This document shows positions 22,000 to 34,214 of a DNA stretch of 64,000 nucleotides, in pieces. The notes under the pieces were generated by a model, which had not been told where the DNA came from, did no database searches, and saw only the letters and a list, made by a program, of their open reading frames with translations. Every line of letters begins with the position of its first letter. Within the stretch, counting starts at the first letter, position 1. The DNA lies in contig NZ_JALBCV010000016.1 of NCBI RefSeq assembly GCF_022602565.1, forward strand, positions 1 through 64,000, written 5' to 3'. Position numbers and translations under genes: made by a program. Source of the DNA: Rosenbergiella metrosideri (GTDB taxonomy: Bacteria > Pseudomonadota > Gammaproteobacteria > Enterobacterales > Enterobacteriaceae).

Positions 22000-22614
22000 T
22001 TAGGCGTGCCAGACGATCTCAGAGAGTGTCCACTGCTTGAGCGTGGCATCGGCAGGCATGATACCGGAAGGACCACTAAATTCGCCTTGATAGATAACCT
22101 CAAGATGTTGGCTATTCGGGACTTTACACTGCACGTGCTGGCTATCACGGCCTGGCTGGCAGTTACCATACGCTTTCTGGAATAACGCAGAGAACGGTGC
22201 GCCAAATGCGATACCCTTAGGCGTACCAATCTGGGTATCCGATACACTAATTTTATTCACCGTACCATCGCCGTAAAAGGTCATCGCTACCTGTTGATCT
22301 TTCATTGCTTGAATATAGCTTTCAATCTGCCCATTACGCGTACCCATTCCTTGACGGATACGATAATCGCTACCAATACCTTCACTAATTGCCTCGGCAT
22401 TAAAAGGGGTTGAGCGAGTAATTTTACCCACGCCTTCCTCACTCACGGCGACTGAGGCGCCAAACCAGTTCCATGGCAGTGCGGAGGACCACGAATAGCT
22501 CAAGGGGTTCCACCAATGGACGCTATTGTTCGACGTGTCTGCCTGATGGCTGGAACCCGCACAGCCGCTGAGCAATACCACACTGGCAAGCAGTGCACAG
22601 GATAACGCTTTCAT
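22000..22614 (-). CDS. yfeY: YfeY, DUF1131 outer-membrane lipoprotein (RpoE-regulated in E. coli)
   Basis: 204 residues. The signal peptide ends in lipobox LLSGC, so Cys18 is the acylated residue. ALPWNWFGASVAVSEEGVGK and GIGSDYRIRQGMGTRNGQ match E. coli YfeY. Function is unknown; the E. coli gene belongs to the sigma-E envelope-stress regulon. The frame is open to 22641, but AGAGGAATAGAA places the start at 22614, exactly at the signal peptide. Confidence 0.88.
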   Translation of the reverse strand: MKALSCALLASVVLLSGCAGSSHQADTSNNSVHWWNPLSYSWSSALPWNWFGASVAVSEEGVGKITRSTPFNAEAISEGIGSDYRIRQGMGTRNGQIESYIQAMKDQQVAMTFYGDGTVNKISVSDTQIGTPKGIAFGAPFSALFQKAYGNCQPGRDSQHVQCKVPNSQHLEVIYQGEFSGPSGIMPADATLKQWTLSEIVWHA

Positions 22615-22672
22615 TTCTATTCCTCTTGCATAGCTGATCAATGCTACTAGGAGTGATCTTCGAGTAAAAAGT

Positions 22673-23125
22673 TTACTGTAAACCGTTTTTTTGTTGGATG
22701 AAACACCGTTTTAGGCGGCTCATCGTCAGTAATGCGGCTTCGGTTAATAGATCAAATAAGGTCAAAATCAGTAACAGCGGCGAGCTTTCTAACGCCACTT
22801 GGTTCCATTGACTCAGCTGCCAAGCGCAGAGCAACGCACCGCCGATGAGTATACTGATACGACAAAGCCGCCAACTACGGGGAAAGCGTTGACGATAACC
22901 GCTTAGCGCCATGCATAGCAGCGCGGGTAAGCCTAGGGCTAAACCAATATAAAACGTCGAGGGGTCCGGTACAAAAAAACGTAAAAGTGTATCGCCTTGT
23001 TGCCGTGAGACCCCTGCCATAATCAGCAATATCCAGGCCCGGGCTTGATACAGCAAAATGGCCCATAGCAAAAAGGGTAAAGGGGCTGCTCCCCCCTCAC
23101 CTTCGGCATCGAAATCTTCCATCAT
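22673..23125 (-). CDS. yfeZ: YfeZ, DUF2919 inner-membrane protein
   Basis: 150 residues with about four hydrophobic segments (LPFLLWAILLYQARAWILLI, LALGLPALLCMALS, LILTLFDLLTEAALL). It matches the DUF2919 family of uncharacterised inner-membrane proteins by layout and by position between yfeY and ypeA. The start could be the Met at 23125 or 23122. Confidence 0.75.
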   Translation of the reverse strand: MMEDFDAEGEGGAAPLPFLLWAILLYQARAWILLIMAGVSRQQGDTLLRFFVPDPSTFYIGLALGLPALLCMALSGYRQRFPRSWRLCRISILIGGALLCAWQLSQWNQVALESSPLLLILTLFDLLTEAALLTMSRLKRCFIQQKNGLQ

Positions 23126-23134
23126 CGGTTGGAA

Positions 23135-23560
23135 TTAATATTCACGGTCTTCAATTAACCGTTTACCGAGGCTGGTCACTTCATTAATTTCGTAATCCAG
23201 TTTTTCATAAAAACCCAGCACTAAGTCATTATCATCACGGATTTGAAGATTGAGTTTAGGGCAGCCTCGAGCAATCAATTTCTTTTCAAGGCGATTCATC
23301 AACGCATTGGCAAAGCCACGCCCTTGATAATCAGGATGTACCGCAAGGTAATAGGCTGAGCCCCGATGGCCGTCGTAGCCGCCCATCACACTGCCGACGA
23401 TCTGCCCTGAAAGGACAACAACCAGAAAAAGGTCAGCATCCTGGCGTAATTTACGTTCGATATCGAGTTCAGGATCGTTCCAAGGCCGTAATAGGTCACA
23501 TCGCTCCCATAACGTAATAACCTCGTCGATATCTTGTTGTTCGAAAACACGAATTTCCAT
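23135..23560 (-). CDS. ypeA: YpeA, GNAT-family N-acetyltransferase
   Basis: 141 residues. Acetyl-CoA-binding motif A is visible as [20 protein letters not shown]. The substrate is unknown. The open frame extends to 23662, but GGGGAGG spaced 8 bases from the ATG at 23560 and the family start [10 protein letters not shown] decide for the shorter form. It lies 9 bases upstream of yfeZ in the same operon. Confidence 0.9.
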   Translation of the reverse strand: MEIRVFEQQDIDEVITLWERCDLLRPWNDPELDIERKLRQDADLFLVVVLSGQIVGSVMGGYDGHRGSAYYLAVHPDYQGRGFANALMNRLEKKLIARGCPKLNLQIRDDNDLVLGFYEKLDYEINEVTSLGKRLIEDREY

Positions 23561-23733
23561 TTTTTGACCTCCCCTTGGCGAAAACACACTATTATGCGTG
23601 TGAGTGAGGGTGTTAGAAAAGGCAATACTCAGTAAAAGGCTGAAATATTTCAATGTTAGCAATATGGCTAATGTTATTATATAACCTAATTATTAATAGT
23701 AATTCTCATTAACTCTTCACGGATCTGAAACTA

Positions 23734-25541
<1,808 letters not shown>

Positions 25542-25669
25542 GACCACGGCTCGGTATCGCACGCCGAGCCATCACCATTGCTTATAAAAAGAAACATAAT
25601 AGTTAATCCTTTTTCTAATAAGCATGGGGTAAACCCGTTATTATCATCACTGACTTTTATTCACTGTGT

Positions 25670-26821
25670 ATGGACCGCTCTCCCTTGAAAAAACTAACAT
25701 TATCCCTCGTTGCAGCGCTCGTTCTCTCTGCAACCAGTACCAGCTTTGCTGCCCCGAGAGTCGCTCCGCAAGTTAGCGCCGATATCGTGCAGCGCTATGC
25801 ACAACAAATTTATCAACAAACCGCAGCGGCCAGCATGACGATGGTGGTCATTGATGGTAACCAGCACTATTTCACCAGTGCGGGAGAGACTCGGCGAGGA
25901 ACCGGTGTTCGCCCGACGAAGGAGAGCGTTTTCCGCCTCGCTTCCATCAGTAAACTCTTTACCAGCGAAACCTTGGTTAAACTGGACCAACAAGGCGTGG
26001 TCAAGCTTTCCGATCCGCTCAGTAAATACACGCCTAAAGGGATGACGGTACCCTCTTATCGCGGATACACCATTAAGTTACAAAATCTTGCTACCCATAC
26101 GGCAGGACTTCCCCGCGAAATGCCAGGCGGACGAGCAAATCGTCCTGTCTTTATCTGGCCAGAAAAATCTTCGCGCTGGCAGTGGTTACAGCATGCTAAG
26201 TTGAAAGCGATCCCCGGTACCGTCGCCGCGTACTCGAATTTAGGCTTCGACTACCTAGCTGATGCCCTGAGCCGTGCCAGCGGTAAACCTTATCCTCAGT
26301 TAGTGCAATCATTAATTACACGTCCATTAGGCATGAAGGATACGACCTTCACCCCTTCTCCTGATCAATGCCGTCGATTAATCATCCCACGCGATCATGC
26401 TAGCCCTTGTAACAATACCCTCGCGGCCATTGGCAGTGGTGGCCTCTATTCAACGGCCGATGATATGGAACGCTGGATGCAGCAATTCCTATCCAGTTCA
26501 ATCCGGCCTCGTTCTCCGCTCGCCAGCACCTTACAGCGCGTGGTCTATCCCCGCAGCCAATTAGTACGGATGAACGGCATGGACGTTGCTGGCCCTGCCA
26601 GCGGATTAGGATTAGGCTGGGTCCATATGGATGCAATAGGTAGCCAACCGGCGTTGGTCGAAAAGACAGGTGGTGGTGGCGGTTTCATGACCTATATCGT
26701 GATGGACCCACGCAGTAACGTCGGGGTCTTTATCGCAGTTGCTCGTGCACCAGGCAGTCACTTTACCCCTATGAGCCAAGGGGCTAACCAACTGGTGACG
26801 GCGTTAGTGAATAATCGTTAA
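25670..26821 (+). CDS. ampH: AmpH, penicillin-binding DD-carboxypeptidase/endopeptidase
   Basis: 383 residues with a signal peptide (to about residue 28). A class-C serine peptidase fold: nucleophile motif SISK with Ser92 and Lys95, then the YSN motif in AAYSNLGFDYLADALS, and the KTGGGGG motif near the C-terminus. RPLGMKDTTFTPSPDQCRRL and SPCNNTLAAIGSGGLYST match E. coli AmpH closely. It works on peptidoglycan in the periplasm. In E. coli ampH lies elsewhere, so its place beside hemF is different here. The ribosome site is unclear; a TTG at 25685 is an alternative start. Confidence 0.92.
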   Translation: MDRSPLKKLTLSLVAALVLSATSTSFAAPRVAPQVSADIVQRYAQQIYQQTAAASMTMVVIDGNQHYFTSAGETRRGTGVRPTKESVFRLASISKLFTSETLVKLDQQGVVKLSDPLSKYTPKGMTVPSYRGYTIKLQNLATHTAGLPREMPGGRANRPVFIWPEKSSRWQWLQHAKLKAIPGTVAAYSNLGFDYLADALSRASGKPYPQLVQSLITRPLGMKDTTFTPSPDQCRRLIIPRDHASPCNNTLAAIGSGGLYSTADDMERWMQQFLSSSIRPRSPLASTLQRVVYPRSQLVRMNGMDVAGPASGLGLGWVHMDAIGSQPALVEKTGGGGGFMTYIVMDPRSNVGVFIAVARAPGSHFTPMSQGANQLVTALVNNR

Positions 26822-26831
26822 TAACAGACAT

Positions 26832-26865
26832 AAAAAAACGGTGCCATAATCTACGACACCGTTTT
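26832..26865. terminator. Bidirectional terminator between ampH and ansP
   Basis: AAAACGGTG / CACCGTTTT (9 bp) between convergent genes, with an A7 run on the left serving as the T-run for ansP on the minus strand. Confidence 0.75.
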
Positions 26866-26901
26866 AACCTTCTGACTACCCAGCGTTAATCCCTGTTAGT
26901 C

Positions 26902-28371
26902 TTACTCTTCGTGATGCGCAGATAGATGTTGCTGCTCACGCAATGACACTTCATGAACACGCTTACGTACCCCAAACCATCCGATAACCAACAGAATGAT
27001 AATCAGTGGTACGGAGGCAATGGTGTAAGTCCCGTTCGGGTAATCAAACGCCATCAATACCAAGACACTGGCTAAGAACAGTAGCGTCAACCAAGAGGTG
27101 AATGGCGCGCCTGGAAGCTTAAAGGAGATATCTTCTGCTTTACCTTCACGGATCGCTTTACGTAACCGCAGCTGGCATAGCACGATAAAGGCCCACGAGC
27201 TGATGATCCCAAGTGAGGCGAAGTTTAGAACGATTTCGAACACTTGGCTTGGCACGTAATAGTTGAGGACTACACCGAAGATATAGATCACTATCGTCGC
27301 GAGAATGCCCGCGTAAGGTACTTGCTGGCGACTCATTTTCGACATAAAGCGTGGTGCTGAACCGCCCATCGACATAGAACGTAAAATACGTCCAGTTGAA
27401 TAGAGGCCCGAGTTAAGGCTCGATAATGCTGCCGTTAATACCACGATATTCATGATGCTACCAATATATGGCACGCCTAATTTACTGAAGAAGGTCACAA
27501 AAGGACTCTGACCCGCTTGATAGGCATTCCAAGGTAGTAATAGAACAAGTAATACCACCGAACCGACGTAGAACAGACCAATCCGCCAGATCACGCTATT
27601 AATCGCTTTCGGCACCATGATTTTAGGGTTTTTACACTCCCCTGCCGCCGTACCGACCAGTTCGATTGATGCGAAGGCAAACACCACACCTTGCACTAAG
27701 ACAAAGGCAGCCATAATCCCATGAGGGAAAAAGCCTCCGTTATCAGAGATCAAGTGGAAGCCAGTCGTGTTACCGTCCAGTGGCTTGCCGCTTCCTAAGA
27801 AGACTACCCCCACGACTAAGAAGACCACGATGGCCAAGACTTTGATTAGGGAGAACCAGAATTCCATCTCCGCAAACCATTTAACGCCGACCATATTCAT
27901 GGTGCCCACAATCGCGAGCGCACCTAATGCAATCACCCACTGTGGAATATCGCCAAAGGCTCCCCAGTAGTGCATATAGAGCGCAACCGCGGTGATATCC
28001 ACGATGCCGGTCATTGCCCAGTTAACAAAGTACATCCAGCCCGCTACATAGGAGGCTTTCTCACCCATAAACTCACGAGCGTAAGAGACGAAACTGCCGC
28101 TTGATGGGCGATGCAGAACCAATTCCCCTAATGCGCGTAAGATAAAAAATGAAAAGATGCCACAAACTAAATAGACCAGTGCGAGGGCTGGACCCGCGAG
28201 TTGTAATCGTGCCCCTGCACCGAGAAAAAGCCCGGTACCAATTGCTCCGCCAATTGCTATCATCTGTACTTGACGGTTGCCCATCTCCTTACGATATCCG
28301 GAGTCATGGGAGTTTAACCACTTACGTCTGGCGTGCTGTAAATCAGCCGCTGTTTTTTTTGTATTTTTCAT
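26902..28371 (-). CDS. ansP: L-asparagine permease AnsP (amino acid/polyamine/organocation family)
   Basis: 489 residues, about twelve membrane helices. The N-terminal signature GNRQVQMIAIGGAIGTGLFL and the block MGVKWFAEMEFWFSLIKVLA-type, together with SLGIISSWAFIVLCQLRLRK, match E. coli AnsP nearly residue for residue. It imports asparagine with protons. It stands alone on the minus strand, with a terminator behind it and a 375-bp upstream gap. In E. coli ansP lies elsewhere. Confidence 0.9.
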   Translation of the reverse strand: MKNTKKTAADLQHARRKWLNSHDSGYRKEMGNRQVQMIAIGGAIGTGLFLGAGARLQLAGPALALVYLVCGIFSFFILRALGELVLHRPSSGSFVSYAREFMGEKASYVAGWMYFVNWAMTGIVDITAVALYMHYWGAFGDIPQWVIALGALAIVGTMNMVGVKWFAEMEFWFSLIKVLAIVVFLVVGVVFLGSGKPLDGNTTGFHLISDNGGFFPHGIMAAFVLVQGVVFAFASIELVGTAAGECKNPKIMVPKAINSVIWRIGLFYVGSVVLLVLLLPWNAYQAGQSPFVTFFSKLGVPYIGSIMNIVVLTAALSSLNSGLYSTGRILRSMSMGGSAPRFMSKMSRQQVPYAGILATIVIYIFGVVLNYYVPSQVFEIVLNFASLGIISSWAFIVLCQLRLRKAIREGKAEDISFKLPGAPFTSWLTLLFLASVLVLMAFDYPNGTYTIASVPLIIILLVIGWFGVRKRVHEVSLREQQHLSAHHEE

Positions 28372-28746
28372 AGGTTTCCTGTTTGTCCACTTCTACAGCT
28401 AATCCCCTCTACCGCATCAGCACAGGTAAATATTGGCGAATTCATCCAGAGGGTGATGAATCCTACCTGTAAGAAGCTGAATTCGTAAAGCCCTGTAAAG
28501 AATTAATCTACGTTACCGTTTGCTTTTTTAGGTAAAAATAAGTTTAACTCATTGATAAAAAGACATTTTTATTTATAAAAAGCTTTGTATAAATTCATGA
28601 TGTTGTTCTCAGTTCCCCCATTGACCGAAAAACGCCTTGAGATAATGGTTGCCCATCCTCTAGAAGAGTAGAAAATACGGGCTAAATGCGGCATTATCCT
28701 TGATTAACTGTGATCTTTTGACTTAATAATTAGGTAGTACTGTCTC
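28372..28746. other. Intergenic region ansP/yffB
   Basis: 375 bp between divergent genes. It is AT-rich near 28540-28600 and must contain both promoters. No ORF, repeat array or clear regulator box was recognised. Confidence 0.5.
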
Positions 28747-29127
28747 ATGACTCAAGAAACCGCGCCGACCCTTACCCTCTATGGTATTAAAACCTGTGAC
28801 ACCGTAAGAAAGGCACGCAAGTACCTCTCCGAACATCACTGTGAAGCCACTTATCATGATTTCCGCCAACAGGGCTTAGACGAAGCCTTACTAGACCAAT
28901 TGATCGAAGGTCTTGGTATTAAAGTATTACTTAATACGCGAGGCACCACTTGGCGCACGCTTTCTGACGAGCAAAAGCAGCGTGCTAGCGATCCGGTGGC
29001 GGCCCGTCAAATCATGCTTGAACACCCAGCTGTGATTAAACGTCCCGTGCTAGTCCGCGCGGATGGCAAGATGCTGGTAGGCTTTGATACCGCCGTGTGG
29101 TCAACGTTCATCCAAGGGGACCACTAA
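28747..29127 (+). CDS. yffB: YffB, ArsC/Spx-family thioredoxin-fold protein
   Basis: 126 residues. Starts with [19 protein letters not shown], the ArsC/Spx fold with a CxxT active site. The physiological substrate is unknown; it is not part of an arsenic operon. It precedes dapE by one base (stop at 29125-29127, dapE ATG at 29129), the same pair as in E. coli, which suggests coupled translation. Confidence 0.92.
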   Translation: MTQETAPTLTLYGIKTCDTVRKARKYLSEHHCEATYHDFRQQGLDEALLDQLIEGLGIKVLLNTRGTTWRTLSDEQKQRASDPVAARQIMLEHPAVIKRPVLVRADGKMLVGFDTAVWSTFIQGDH

Positions 29128-29128
29128 T

Positions 29129-30256
29129 ATGTTTTGCCCGGTTATCGAGCTTGCACAACAACTGATTCGCTGCCCATCGTTAAGTCCCAACGATGCGGGC
29201 TGCCAAGCGTTGCTTATCGCTCGCCTTGAAGCGATAGGCTTTCATATTGAGCCAATGCATTTCGGCGATACCCAAAATTTCTGGGCGACTCGGGGTCAAG
29301 GCCAAACCCTTGCTTTCGCCGGCCATACCGACGTCGTTCCCGTCGGCGATGAACGCCAATGGATTAACCCGCCGTTTGAACCCGCGATTCGTGATGGACT
29401 GCTGTTTGGCCGCGGTGCCGCGGATATGAAAGGCTCCTTAGCCGCCATGGTGGTGGCCGCTGAACGCTTCGTAGAACAACATCCTCACCATACCGGACGG
29501 CTGGCTTTTTTGATCACCTCTGATGAAGAGGCGACTGGTATCAATGGTACGGTTAAAGTCGTTGAGCAACTGATGGCGCGACAAGAGCGTGTGGAATATT
29601 GCTTAGTAGGTGAACCCTCAAGTACTGAGCGCGTCGGCGATGTCGTGAAAAACGGCCGCCGTGGGTCGATCACCGCGAACTTAACCGTACATGGCGTACA
29701 AGGACATGTCGCATACCCTCATCTTGCGGATAATCCCGTTCATCGTGCGCTCCCTGCACTGCAGGAATTAGCGGCAACTGAGTGGGATCAAGGAAATGAG
29801 TTTTTTCCACCGACCAGTATGCAAATCGCCAATATTCAGGCCGGTACCGGCAGTAATAACGTGATTCCGGGCGACTTATTCGTCCAATTCAATTTCCGTT
29901 TTAGCACCGAATTAACCGACCAGCAAATTCGCGAAGCCGTCGCCAGCCTGCTTGATCGCCATCAGCTTCGTTATACCTTAGAGTGGAATTTATCCGGTCA
30001 ACCCTTCCTGACAGCAAAAGGGGCATTAGTCGATGCTGTCGTCGACGCCGTTCAGCACTATAATGAAATTAAGCCAGAGTTACTCACGAATGGGGGAACC
30101 TCTGATGGACGTTTTATTGCCAGAATGGGGACTCAAGTCGTTGAGTTAGGGCCGGTGAATGCTACCATCCATAAAATTAATGAATGTGTCAGTGCAGCCG
30201 ACCTCCAAACGCTCAGCCGAATGTATCAACGGATTATGCAGTTACTGCTGACCTAA
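29129..30256 (+). CDS. dapE: N-succinyl-L,L-diaminopimelate desuccinylase
   Basis: 375 residues, a two-zinc M20 peptidase-like enzyme of lysine and peptidoglycan synthesis. Metal ligands His66 and Asp68 lie in [12 protein letters not shown], the bridging Asp in [13 protein letters not shown] and the catalytic Glu pair in [19 protein letters not shown] is the C-terminal block. The frame opens at 29084 inside yffB, but AAGGGGACC and the family N-terminus fix the ATG at 29129. Confidence 0.97.
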   Translation: MFCPVIELAQQLIRCPSLSPNDAGCQALLIARLEAIGFHIEPMHFGDTQNFWATRGQGQTLAFAGHTDVVPVGDERQWINPPFEPAIRDGLLFGRGAADMKGSLAAMVVAAERFVEQHPHHTGRLAFLITSDEEATGINGTVKVVEQLMARQERVEYCLVGEPSSTERVGDVVKNGRRGSITANLTVHGVQGHVAYPHLADNPVHRALPALQELAATEWDQGNEFFPPTSMQIANIQAGTGSNNVIPGDLFVQFNFRFSTELTDQQIREAVASLLDRHQLRYTLEWNLSGQPFLTAKGALVDAVVDAVQHYNEIKPELLTNGGTSDGRFIARMGTQVVELGPVNATIHKINECVSAADLQTLSRMYQRIMQLLLT

Positions 30257-30266
30257 GGAGCCTTAC

Positions 30267-30458
30267 ATGGAATGGGTTAAAGAGTATTGGTGGGTATTAA
30301 TCATCCTATTTATGGTGGGATTATTGGTCAATGTGTATAAGGATTTGAAGCGCGTTGATGTCAAAAAATACTTAGATAATAAACCTAAGTTACCCCCGCA
30401 TCGTGACTTTAACGACAAGTGGGATGACGAAGAGGATGACTGGCCAAAGAAAAAATAG
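30267..30458 (+). CDS. ypfN: YpfN, UPF0370 small membrane protein
   Basis: 63 residues: an N-terminal membrane helix ([18 protein letters not shown]) and a charged tail ([11 protein letters not shown]). It matches the UPF0370 family; function unknown. AAGGAG ahead of the ATG and a 10-base gap after dapE indicate operon membership. Confidence 0.92.
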   Translation: MEWVKEYWWVLIILFMVGLLVNVYKDLKRVDVKKYLDNKPKLPPHRDFNDKWDDEEDDWPKKK

Positions 30459-30471
30459 GCCATCATTGATG

Positions 30472-30492
30472 GACTGCGGGCTCACCGCAGTC
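30472..30492. terminator. Hairpin between convergent ypfN and ypfH
   Basis: GACTGCGG-GCTCA-CCGCAGTC, an 8-bp GC-rich stem between two convergent stop codons. The T-tract is poor. Confidence 0.5.
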
Positions 30493-30500
30493 GATTTCCG

Positions 30501-31205
30501 TTAAATCATTGGGATCACATCGTCGTTATCCGGTGCCTGCCCTTGCGCGGCATCATCGAAATAACGTTGCGGGATGGTCTCTTTAAGATGTTTTAAAGCG
30601 ATAGCAATGCCCTGCTCATCGATCGCATGGGGTAAATTTTCAATAATATTCAGCGTTACATCTCCCCCGGCTTCATTTAGCCACTGCTCGGCGTTAACCG
30701 CATGGATCAATGGGATCTGCTCATCATCCTCACCGTGAATAAGGTGAATAGTGGTGTTCATAGACGCCACAGTAGGCGCACTGTTGTAGCGACCACTGAA
30801 TATAATCGCCCGCCCGGCTAATAATGCTTCGCTTTTTAGCGCTTCAAGGATCATCACACTGCCTTGCGAAAAACCAATCAGTGCTGTCGCTTCTGGACTG
30901 ACGCCGCACTGTTTTTGGCATTCACGAATCGTCTGAGTAAACAGCGGCAGAATCTGGTCGATCTTCTGCTGTATCGCTGTGGTTGAGGCGTCTGGCACCT
31001 CGTCAACAAACCAGGCACTGCCACCTTGTGCTAGCGGAATGGGTGATCCGACAGATACCACAAAAGCGGCAGGAAAATCTTTAGCAAACCATCGGCCGAT
31101 CTCAGCCATTGAACGCGGATCATCACCGCTACGATGGAATAACACAAAAAGTTGTGGTTGCGGTCCACTACCTTGCTGAACCATTACATAATCGATATGT
31201 GCCAT
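30501..31205 (-). CDS. ypfH: YpfH, alpha/beta-hydrolase esterase
   Basis: 234 residues. Nucleophile elbow GFSQGS, an oxyanion-side motif LFHRSGDDP (usually HG-G; here Arg-Ser replaces the usual Gly-Val) and the C-terminal catalytic His in NLPHAIDEQG. A carboxylesterase of the phospholipase/carboxylesterase type; the true substrate is unknown. AGAGAGGT sets the start at 31205 rather than the longer frame to 31247. Confidence 0.9.
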   Translation of the reverse strand: MAHIDYVMVQQGSGPQPQLFVLFHRSGDDPRSMAEIGRWFAKDFPAAFVVSVGSPIPLAQGGSAWFVDEVPDASTTAIQQKIDQILPLFTQTIRECQKQCGVSPEATALIGFSQGSVMILEALKSEALLAGRAIIFSGRYNSAPTVASMNTTIHLIHGEDDEQIPLIHAVNAEQWLNEAGGDVTLNIIENLPHAIDEQGIAIALKHLKETIPQRYFDDAAQGQAPDNDDVIPMI

Positions 31206-31240
31206 AAATGACCTCTCTCTGGCAATCCATCCTGGGTCGG

Positions 31241-33193
31241 TTAACACGACGTATCAGGTAAAAATGTTAAAAATTCTGCCGTTTCACGGCGTAATTGAAC
31301 CAGCCACTGTTTACGACTCCAGCCAGCGGGAAGCTGTGGAGAGTGTAAACAATGCTGTAAATATTGCCCACACACTAAGTGGGGATAGCATTGCCACGCC
31401 CGCCAAAGTGCGGGGAAGCTGACACTCAACGGACGATGCGCTTGCGCGAAGCCAACCAGTTCCTGATAATCGTCTGAAGAAAATAGGGGATCTCCACTGG
31501 ATTGTTCATCTAGCGAGAGTTCTGGCGAATAACGTGCTTGCTGGATCGGCCAGTCTCGCTGAAAATGGGCCACTGCCTGCTCACATAACTGCTGGCCTGC
31601 CTCAGAGATCGGAGCGATCGCCATGGCAGCATAACATCCACTGCTCGCTTCACGTTGAGTCCCCATTCTCACCAGCTGGAAACCACAGCGCTGCCAAAAC
31701 TGCCACAGCGCTGGCGTAAAGCCAAAGCTGACAGAAAGAAAATCCTTATTTTGGCTGCTCTGCCGTAACGCTGCAACCAACCGGTGGCCAATACCCTGAC
31801 GACGCAACGATTGGCTTACTGCGATGCGGCTAATGCGTCGACTTGCCAGCAACATCGCTTGGGGAAAACGACTGTGAGCGGCTAACGACTGTGCCACTAA
31901 ATTACCACGAGGCCGCCTTTCGCCGCGCCATACTGCTTGGGCAAGTTCGGCTGACTGCTCACCTTCTTCTACCCACCCCAGCGCACCATAACAGCACTGA
32001 TCATCGACCATTTGCCAGTAACCGCACTGTGGGGCATCCATCATACGACGTAAATCAATAGGCGTCGTGCGATAGTGCGCGGATTGTAGCAGTTGAAATG
32101 TCGTCGTGGCTAACACCGGATGCTGCTGCCAATCTTCTGGTTGATAGAGGCGCAGTGACAGCTCGCAAGAAGGTTTCACTACCGATGCAGGAAGATCGCG
32201 TAACACCAATAATCGTTCGATAAAGCTTTCCAGTGGATCGCGAGCCGAATAGCGCTGTGGCGTGGTTAGGGTATAATGCTTCGTCACTGCTCCCGATGCG
32301 GCAAACTTCAATAAAAAACCCTGCCCGGTCCCTTCGTACCCTTCCGTTGTGGTCAGTAATAAACAGCGGGGAAAGCGGGCAATCAAAGCGTGTAGCTGAG
32401 GGGTCGGCAGCGATGCGGCCTCATCAATAATCAGCCACTGCCACGTGCCAGTATCCTCTGCCGCCAAGATGGCGTCAGGCGCCTGAAAATGGTAGTGCTC
32501 ACCTGCGTGACGCGCCATCACAGCGGTCGCCACTTTGGCAGGACCCGTGATCAAACAAGGAGGTTCTAAGGCGGCTAACATTCCCCCTAAGGCTGATTTT
32601 CCGCGGCCCCGCGGCGCCGTCACACTGTAGTTGCCCGCGGGTAACTGCCGTAACGCTTCAATAATCGCTTGCTGCGCTTGTCCACCTTGCGGCGTCCAAT
32701 CGGGCATCATGAGTGGTGAGTCGGTTGGCGCTGGTTCGCCCTCACGCCAGATGAGGTGAGAAGTATCACTAAGGAGTTGACGCCACAGATGGCGATAAAA
32801 GATCGGTGTAGCAATCGGCTGTTCGCACTCCGCCCAACGCAGGCTATCGACATCGATCAGCGGCTGTTGTGCAGAGGATTCAGGTAACAGCAGAACGAGC
32901 CAGCTGCCTGCCACTAAGGTGCCTGCCAGCGCCGCCAGTGTCTCGAGGTGAAGGCCTTGCGTGGCATCATAAATAGCATGCAGCCATTCTTGGCCGAGAA
33001 ATTGCTGCGCACGCTGGGCGAGATACTCGTCAGCATGGCCAGTGGCCGCTGTGGCAACGCGAAGCCAGTCACCGGGATACGCCGCTTGCCACTGTAGTGT
33101 TGCCCTATCGCGAAACGGCTGTGAACCGCTTATCACACAAATGCGCCGCACCCCCTTGCGACGCATTTGTTCAGCAATAAACGCAGACTGCAT
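31241..33193 (-). CDS. tmcA: tRNA(Met) cytidine acetyltransferase TmcA
   Basis: About 650 residues. It forms N4-acetylcytidine at the wobble base of elongator tRNA-Met. An N-terminal DUF1726-like part is followed by an RNA-helicase-type ATPase with Walker A APRGRGKSALGG and Walker B LIIDEAASLP, then a GNAT domain (SRISRIAVSQSLRRQGIGHR; SVSFGFTPALWQFWQRCGF). The frame starts with GTG at 33199, overlapping the ypfJ stop, but the ATG at 33193 is a more usual start. It lies between ypfJ and ypfH as in E. coli. Confidence 0.95.
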   Translation of the reverse strand: MQSAFIAEQMRRKGVRRICVISGSQPFRDRATLQWQAAYPGDWLRVATAATGHADEYLAQRAQQFLGQEWLHAIYDATQGLHLETLAALAGTLVAGSWLVLLLPESSAQQPLIDVDSLRWAECEQPIATPIFYRHLWRQLLSDTSHLIWREGEPAPTDSPLMMPDWTPQGGQAQQAIIEALRQLPAGNYSVTAPRGRGKSALGGMLAALEPPCLITGPAKVATAVMARHAGEHYHFQAPDAILAAEDTGTWQWLIIDEAASLPTPQLHALIARFPRCLLLTTTEGYEGTGQGFLLKFAASGAVTKHYTLTTPQRYSARDPLESFIERLLVLRDLPASVVKPSCELSLRLYQPEDWQQHPVLATTTFQLLQSAHYRTTPIDLRRMMDAPQCGYWQMVDDQCCYGALGWVEEGEQSAELAQAVWRGERRPRGNLVAQSLAAHSRFPQAMLLASRRISRIAVSQSLRRQGIGHRLVAALRQSSQNKDFLSVSFGFTPALWQFWQRCGFQLVRMGTQREASSGCYAAMAIAPISEAGQQLCEQAVAHFQRDWPIQQARYSPELSLDEQSSGDPLFSSDDYQELVGFAQAHRPLSVSFPALWRAWQCYPHLVCGQYLQHCLHSPQLPAGWSRKQWLVQLRRETAEFLTFLPDTSC

Positions 33194-33198
33194 ACTCA

Positions 33199-34071
33199 CT
33201 ACCCAGCAAAGGTATTACATTGGCCCGGTTCGCCGCTGTCGAATCCACGTTTAAACCAGCTGTAACGTTGCTGTGAGGTTCCGTGAGTAAAGCTATCCGG
33301 CACGACACGCCCTTGGCTTTGCTGTTGAAGCTTATCGTCACCGATGGCTTGTGCCGCATTTAAGGCTTCTTGCAAATCACCGGTTTCTAAAACATTTTTC
33401 TGCTGCATGTAATGGCCCCATACCCCGGCAAAACAGTCAGCTTGCAGTTCGAGTTTTACCGACAGACGATTGGCATCGGTTTGCGAGCCTTGCTGCATTT
33501 GTTGACGGACCTTGCTTTCAATTCCAAGAAGGTTTTGTACGTGGTGGCCGACTTCATGAGCAATTACATAGCCTTGTGCAAAGTCGCCATCTGCGCCCAG
33601 CTTATTCTTCATCTCATCATAAAAAGAGAGATCGATATAAACGGTTTTATCGGCGGGACAGTAGAACGGTCCCATAACAGATTGGCCGGTGCCGCAGCCC
33701 GTGCGGGTGGCATTACGGTACATCACTAATTTCGGTGCTTGATACTGCTTACCCATCTTCTGGAAAATCTCGCCCCAGGTATCTTCTGTCGAGGCAAGGA
33801 TCACTGAGGTAAATTTAGCGGCTTGAGCATCGTCGCTATTCGCGGGAGCTGACGTGTGTGACTGGCTCACGGAAGTACTTTGCCCACCACTACCACCGAG
33901 TAGGGGAGTTAAGTCATAACCATAGTAGCCAGCTACCACGACGACGATTAACAGTACAATTCCACCCTTCCCTGCTGGGATACGAAAACCAGACCCCCCG
34001 CCCGTTGACGTTGGACTATCGCCACGACGGTCTTCTACATTGTCACTCTCTCTACGTCCTTGCCAACGCAT
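33199..34071 (-). CDS. ypfJ: YpfJ, putative zinc metallopeptidase (neutral zinc peptidase family)
   Basis: 290 residues with one N-terminal membrane helix ([19 protein letters not shown]) and the zinc-peptidase motif [24 protein letters not shown] and [19 protein letters not shown] match E. coli YpfJ. The substrate is unknown. AGAGGTG and homology put the start at 34071 rather than 34086. Confidence 0.93.
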   Translation of the reverse strand: MRWQGRRESDNVEDRRGDSPTSTGGGSGFRIPAGKGGIVLLIVVVVAGYYGYDLTPLLGGSGGQSTSVSQSHTSAPANSDDAQAAKFTSVILASTEDTWGEIFQKMGKQYQAPKLVMYRNATRTGCGTGQSVMGPFYCPADKTVYIDLSFYDEMKNKLGADGDFAQGYVIAHEVGHHVQNLLGIESKVRQQMQQGSQTDANRLSVKLELQADCFAGVWGHYMQQKNVLETGDLQEALNAAQAIGDDKLQQQSQGRVVPDSFTHGTSQQRYSWFKRGFDSGEPGQCNTFAG

Positions 34072-34214
34072 AGCACACCTCTCCATCTCTATTATCGCAT
34101 AATGATAAATAGTAATCGCAGTAGGCGGAGATAACCAGTAGAAAAACTAAAGTTGCTGAAAGGGATGGGGAAGAAAAGATAGCACTCGCCGAGGGGTAGC
34201 GAGTGCTTAAATCA

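Noticed and set aside
25548-25570. Hairpin GGCTCGG / CCGAGCC after hemF as a terminator
   Set aside because: Seven-base stem with no T-tract; may stabilise the 3' end but is too weak to call.
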